A stretch of DNA of 64,000 nt from Pyxicephalus adspersus (Eukaryota > Chordata > Amphibia > Anura > Pyxicephalidae), in the NCBI RefSeq assembly GCF_032062135.1, contig NC_092864.1:16751762-16815761 (forward strand), written 5' to 3'. A model generated the notes under the pieces. That model had not been told where the DNA came from and did not search any database. It was given only the letters and a program-made list of their open reading frames with translations. The position numbers and the translations under genes were made by a program. Shown here in pieces: positions 60,935-64,000 of this stretch (the stretch's first letter is position 1; every line of letters begins with the position of its first letter).

Positions 60935-62358
60935 AGTATAACCATAAAGGTTGTGGCGAGAAATGACTGAAGAAATCAAAAAGCCCTTCAAACATATCAA
61001 TGGGTAGCAAAACAAAGCCTTCTCTAGGTTTGCCATTGAAAATGTACCTACTGTATATGAGGGAAACTCACTTAATATTAAATGGATGCTTTAGAATGCA
61101 CTCTTCCATAATATCCAAATACCAGATCTCATGAAGGACCCTTTTACACAAGGGTTTTTGCTGCTAGTGGGAAACTGCAATCAACCAGATACCTAAAGAG
61201 ATCAGTTCCCTGCTTTTACGGTTTCCCGTGCTGGAGGAAACCTGCAGAATGTTATTCTTTAACAGTGTGGGAGGGACAGCATATGGGCAGGTAAATGGTC
61301 TGTTAGCAACAACATTGGTCTGACACATCCCATAAGGTGCAGCCTCCCAATAATTCTTAAATAGTGACTACTAATTATTGTTTTTTACACAAATACCAGG
61401 AAAGGTCCAGGAGGATCTCTATTTAGCCATCTATTTATGTCACAGAGTAGAGACCATGAGAAGCAATCGCCTAAAAAAAAAATACAGCTCATACGTTTTT
61501 ACATATCAGTAAGAGAATGTCCATAATAATCTTCTTATTTATTTAGTTTGAAATAATGTTACTGTATTAGCAACATTTTAGTAGCACTTAGGTCATAGCA
61601 AAGGGTTTACTGATGCATATAGTATATTTACTGCCATTTAGCTTCAAGCTTATGCCCATAGGAAGTCCTCTAAAAGCTACAAGTCACCAAAATCCTAGCC
61701 TACACAGGGCTATGGACTCCCCTGTGGACTACCATTTCATACATGAAATAATCAGATATTTACTTTACTCTGACATTCAGCCGAACAGTGGGAAGTGAAT
61801 GAATCTTGAGTATATTCCAATTTGGAGGTGTTAAAGCACACGTGATATTTTGCCATGCATGGTGAGTCAGCACTTTGCCCAACGAGGTCAATCCTTTAGC
61901 AGGTCTGCTACATATCACGTCTGGTGCCCCAAATATTAACTTAACACCTGGTGGTATCTAAAAAAAATCTTTTCTTTACATGTTTACCCTCAGAAAAAGA
62001 CAAAATTACACAGGGCTGTGCATAGTCCCCTGACAGTACTGGGGTCTGGATACTAGCTACTCTGAGCAGAACCTAGGAAAAAGGCCACCAGAAATGCGAA
62101 AAAAACTGTTTTGTTTTACGTGGACTCAGATAGCTTCAATCAGCCTAAAATGTTTACAGACTGTATATAAACACTGGGACAAACCAGATGCAGATTTTGA
62201 TATCTATATGTATTCCAATTTGCTGGTACACTGAGCTAGAACATCCCCAGTCAGATTATGGAGTATGGAGTGGCCAGATTGAAATATACACACTAGTTCT
62301 TCCAACACTTACCTCAGTGATTGGTATGAAGGGATATAGCACTAAAATGGCACAGAGC
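60935..62358. other. Gene-free stretch
   Basis: No exon-like frame or named repeat. Confidence 0.4.
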
Positions 62359-63433
62359 TCCCACATACACCGACATCAGGACAATGCGTGCCAACGTACA
62401 CACACATCAGGCCACAGATCTCCACATACACAGACCTCAGACCACAGAGCTCCCATATACACATAATTTAGTACAATGCGTGCCAACGTACACAGATATC
62501 AGGCCACAGATCTTCAAAATACACAGACATCAGACCACAGAGCTCCAACATACACAGACATCAGACCACAGAGCTCCAACATACACAGACATCAGACCAC
62601 AGAGCTCTCACATACACAGACATCAGACCACAGAGCCTCCACATACACAGATATCAGGACAATGCATGCTAATGTACACACACATCAGGCCACAGATCTC
62701 CAAAATACACAGACATCAGGTCAATGTCTGCCAACATAAACAGATATCATGCCAAAGAGCTTCCACGTACACAAAAAAAGCAGACCACAGAGCTCTCACA
62801 TACATAAACATCGGACCACAGAGCTCTCACATACATAAACATCGGACCACAGAGCTCTCACATACACAGACATCAGACCACAGAGCTCCTACATACACAG
62901 ACATCAGACCACAGAGCTCCAACATACACAGACATCAGACCACGGAGCTCTCACATACACAGACATCAAACCACGGAGCTCTCACATACACAGACATCAG
63001 ACCACAGAGCCTCCACATACACAGACATCAAGACAATGCATGCTAATGTACACACACATCAGGCCACAGATCTCCAAAATACACAGACATCAGGTCAATG
63101 TCTGCCAACATACACAGATATCAGGCCAAAGAGCTTCCACATACACAAAAAAGCAGTCCATAGAGCTCTCACATACACATACATCGGACCACAGAGCTCC
63201 AACATGCACAGACATCAGGACAACGTATGCCAACGTACACACACATCAGCACAATGCATGCCAATGTACACACACATCAGAACTCAGAACTCTCACATAC
63301 ACAGACATCAGACCACAGAGCTCACACAGATATTGGGCCACAGAGCTCCAAAATACACTGACACAAGGTCAATGAGTGCCAACATACAAAGACATCAGAC
63401 CACACGGCTCTCATGTACACAAACATCCAACCA
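62359..63433 (+). repeat. 31-bp minisatellite with ~374-bp higher-order repeat
   Basis: Unit: AGCTCCAACATACACAGACA, then TCAGACCACAG. AGCTCC recurs at 62541 and 62572, with many more copies at 31-bp steps, about 34 units in all. A variant block with ACAATGCATGCTAATGTACA, then a CAAAATAC unit, a TCAATGTCTGCC unit and an AAAAAGCAG unit, occurs at 62659 and again at 63033 (374 bp, twelve units). The plus-strand consensus has no stop codon in any frame. Because 31 is not a multiple of 3, each frame cycles through all three readings every 93 bp. This yields open frames of 160-220 codons with a 31-residue period (for example 62384-63046) that are composition artefacts unless shown to be expressed. 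Confidence 0.93.
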
Positions 63434-64000
63434 TACCTCCCCACTTTTGGAGATAGGAAAAAGGAATGCAAAGAACTCTTTTTTGGCATCTAAATTTCCT
63501 TCCTTTATTTTAGCCTTTTAAAACAACAACCTGAATAATTTAAAGGCTGGATGAAAGGTTTACTTCAAAATAACAGTTAACAGCTTAATAGCTGAACATT
63601 TCTTTATATTGGTATCCACCCAAAAAGGGACAACTGAGGAGAAAAGAGGTATAGAGGGATGTAGAAGAGGGATAGTCTCTCCCCATCAGAGACAGTTGGG
63701 CGGTATGGGACCTCAGTGCTCCTATATAAGCAGACATCAAGTCATTGGATGTCCAAATACACAAACACTGTAAACAAACATGACACAAGCCCCATGCACA
63801 GGTAGATTGGACATGCACAGATATGCAGCACAAACAACAAGCATACAGCATCACATTCAAATGAAGACATCATTGCAAACAACACCAAACACGCACAGGC
63901 ATTATTACACCAGCAGCCAGCAGGACCCAGCTCTCCCACACAGACAACAGAACATAAACCTTCTATATTTGCCTACAACACTCCCACACTCAGAACTTTG
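63434..64000. other. Flank of the minisatellite
   Basis: From 63720 on, ACA/CACA-rich sequence with AGACATCAAG and ACACAAACACTG words looks like very diverged array units. No gene seen. Confidence 0.4.

Noticed and set aside
62384..63046. 220-codon repeat 'protein'
   Set aside because: Direct result of a 31-bp minisatellite lacking stops on one strand. The other two frames are equally open over long stretches.
62359..63433. CRISPR-like array (31-bp repeats)
   Set aside because: There are no unique spacers; the repeats are directly head to tail. The context is a vertebrate genome.

Overview
This window looks like intergenic and intronic DNA from a vertebrate nuclear genome, most likely a frog (probably a ranoid/neobatrachian). 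It is AT-rich, has no bacterial-style packed genes, and is full of short vertebrate repeats. The tell-tale repeats are tRNA-headed V-SINEs (DANA/Mermaid type), hAT and TTAA-flanked MITEs, a palindromic 'TGATTTATTAAAGC' MITE family, (AT)n microsatellites and several minisatellites. The frog call is inferred from repeat families as I remember them. No database was searched.

Genes. The only coding signal I can defend is on the minus strand between about 57.2 kb and 41.5 kb. A first coding exon (56837-56958, with an in-frame stop just upstream of its ATG), a second exon (46110-46285) and a third (42693-42907) all have good splice sites. Their phases fit exactly (122+176+215 nt = 171 codons without a stop). 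A short possible fourth exon lies at 41471-41516. The predicted N-terminus is Ser/Thr/Pro-rich and basic, without a domain I recognise, so I give no gene name. Upstream of exon 1 is a promoter-like block with a TATA box, an overlapping ETS/RUNX composite and tandem GATA sites, which would suit blood-lineage expression. Most long open frames elsewhere are chance, or lie in repeats.

Layout. 1-2 kb: hAT-like fragment and two abutting palindromic MITEs. 2-6.7 kb: unannotated, one possible conserved block. 6.7-10.3 kb: V-SINE, MITEs, possible conserved element (8.0-8.3 kb), AT microsatellites and a pogo/Tigger-like element. 11.9-12.3 kb: 58-bp tandem array running into a hammerhead-ribozyme-like motif. 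20.9-23.2 kb: V-SINE split by a MITE, and a 145-bp hAT with perfect 8-bp target duplication. 23.4-26 kb: possible conserved blocks. 26.9-28 kb: TTAA MITEs. 33-35.3 kb: two more hammerhead-like motifs, one inside a 680-bp inverted repeat (Penelope-like candidate). 36.3-37.1 kb: MITE with a nested LTR-like insertion. 41.5-57.4 kb: the gene, whose introns hold V-SINEs, a 31-bp minisatellite, a TTAA element and a hAT. That hAT contains an exact inverted copy of its own flanking DNA. 58-61 kb: more MITE and V-SINE copies. 62.4-63.4 kb: a second 31-bp minisatellite whose plus strand is stop-free in all three frames.
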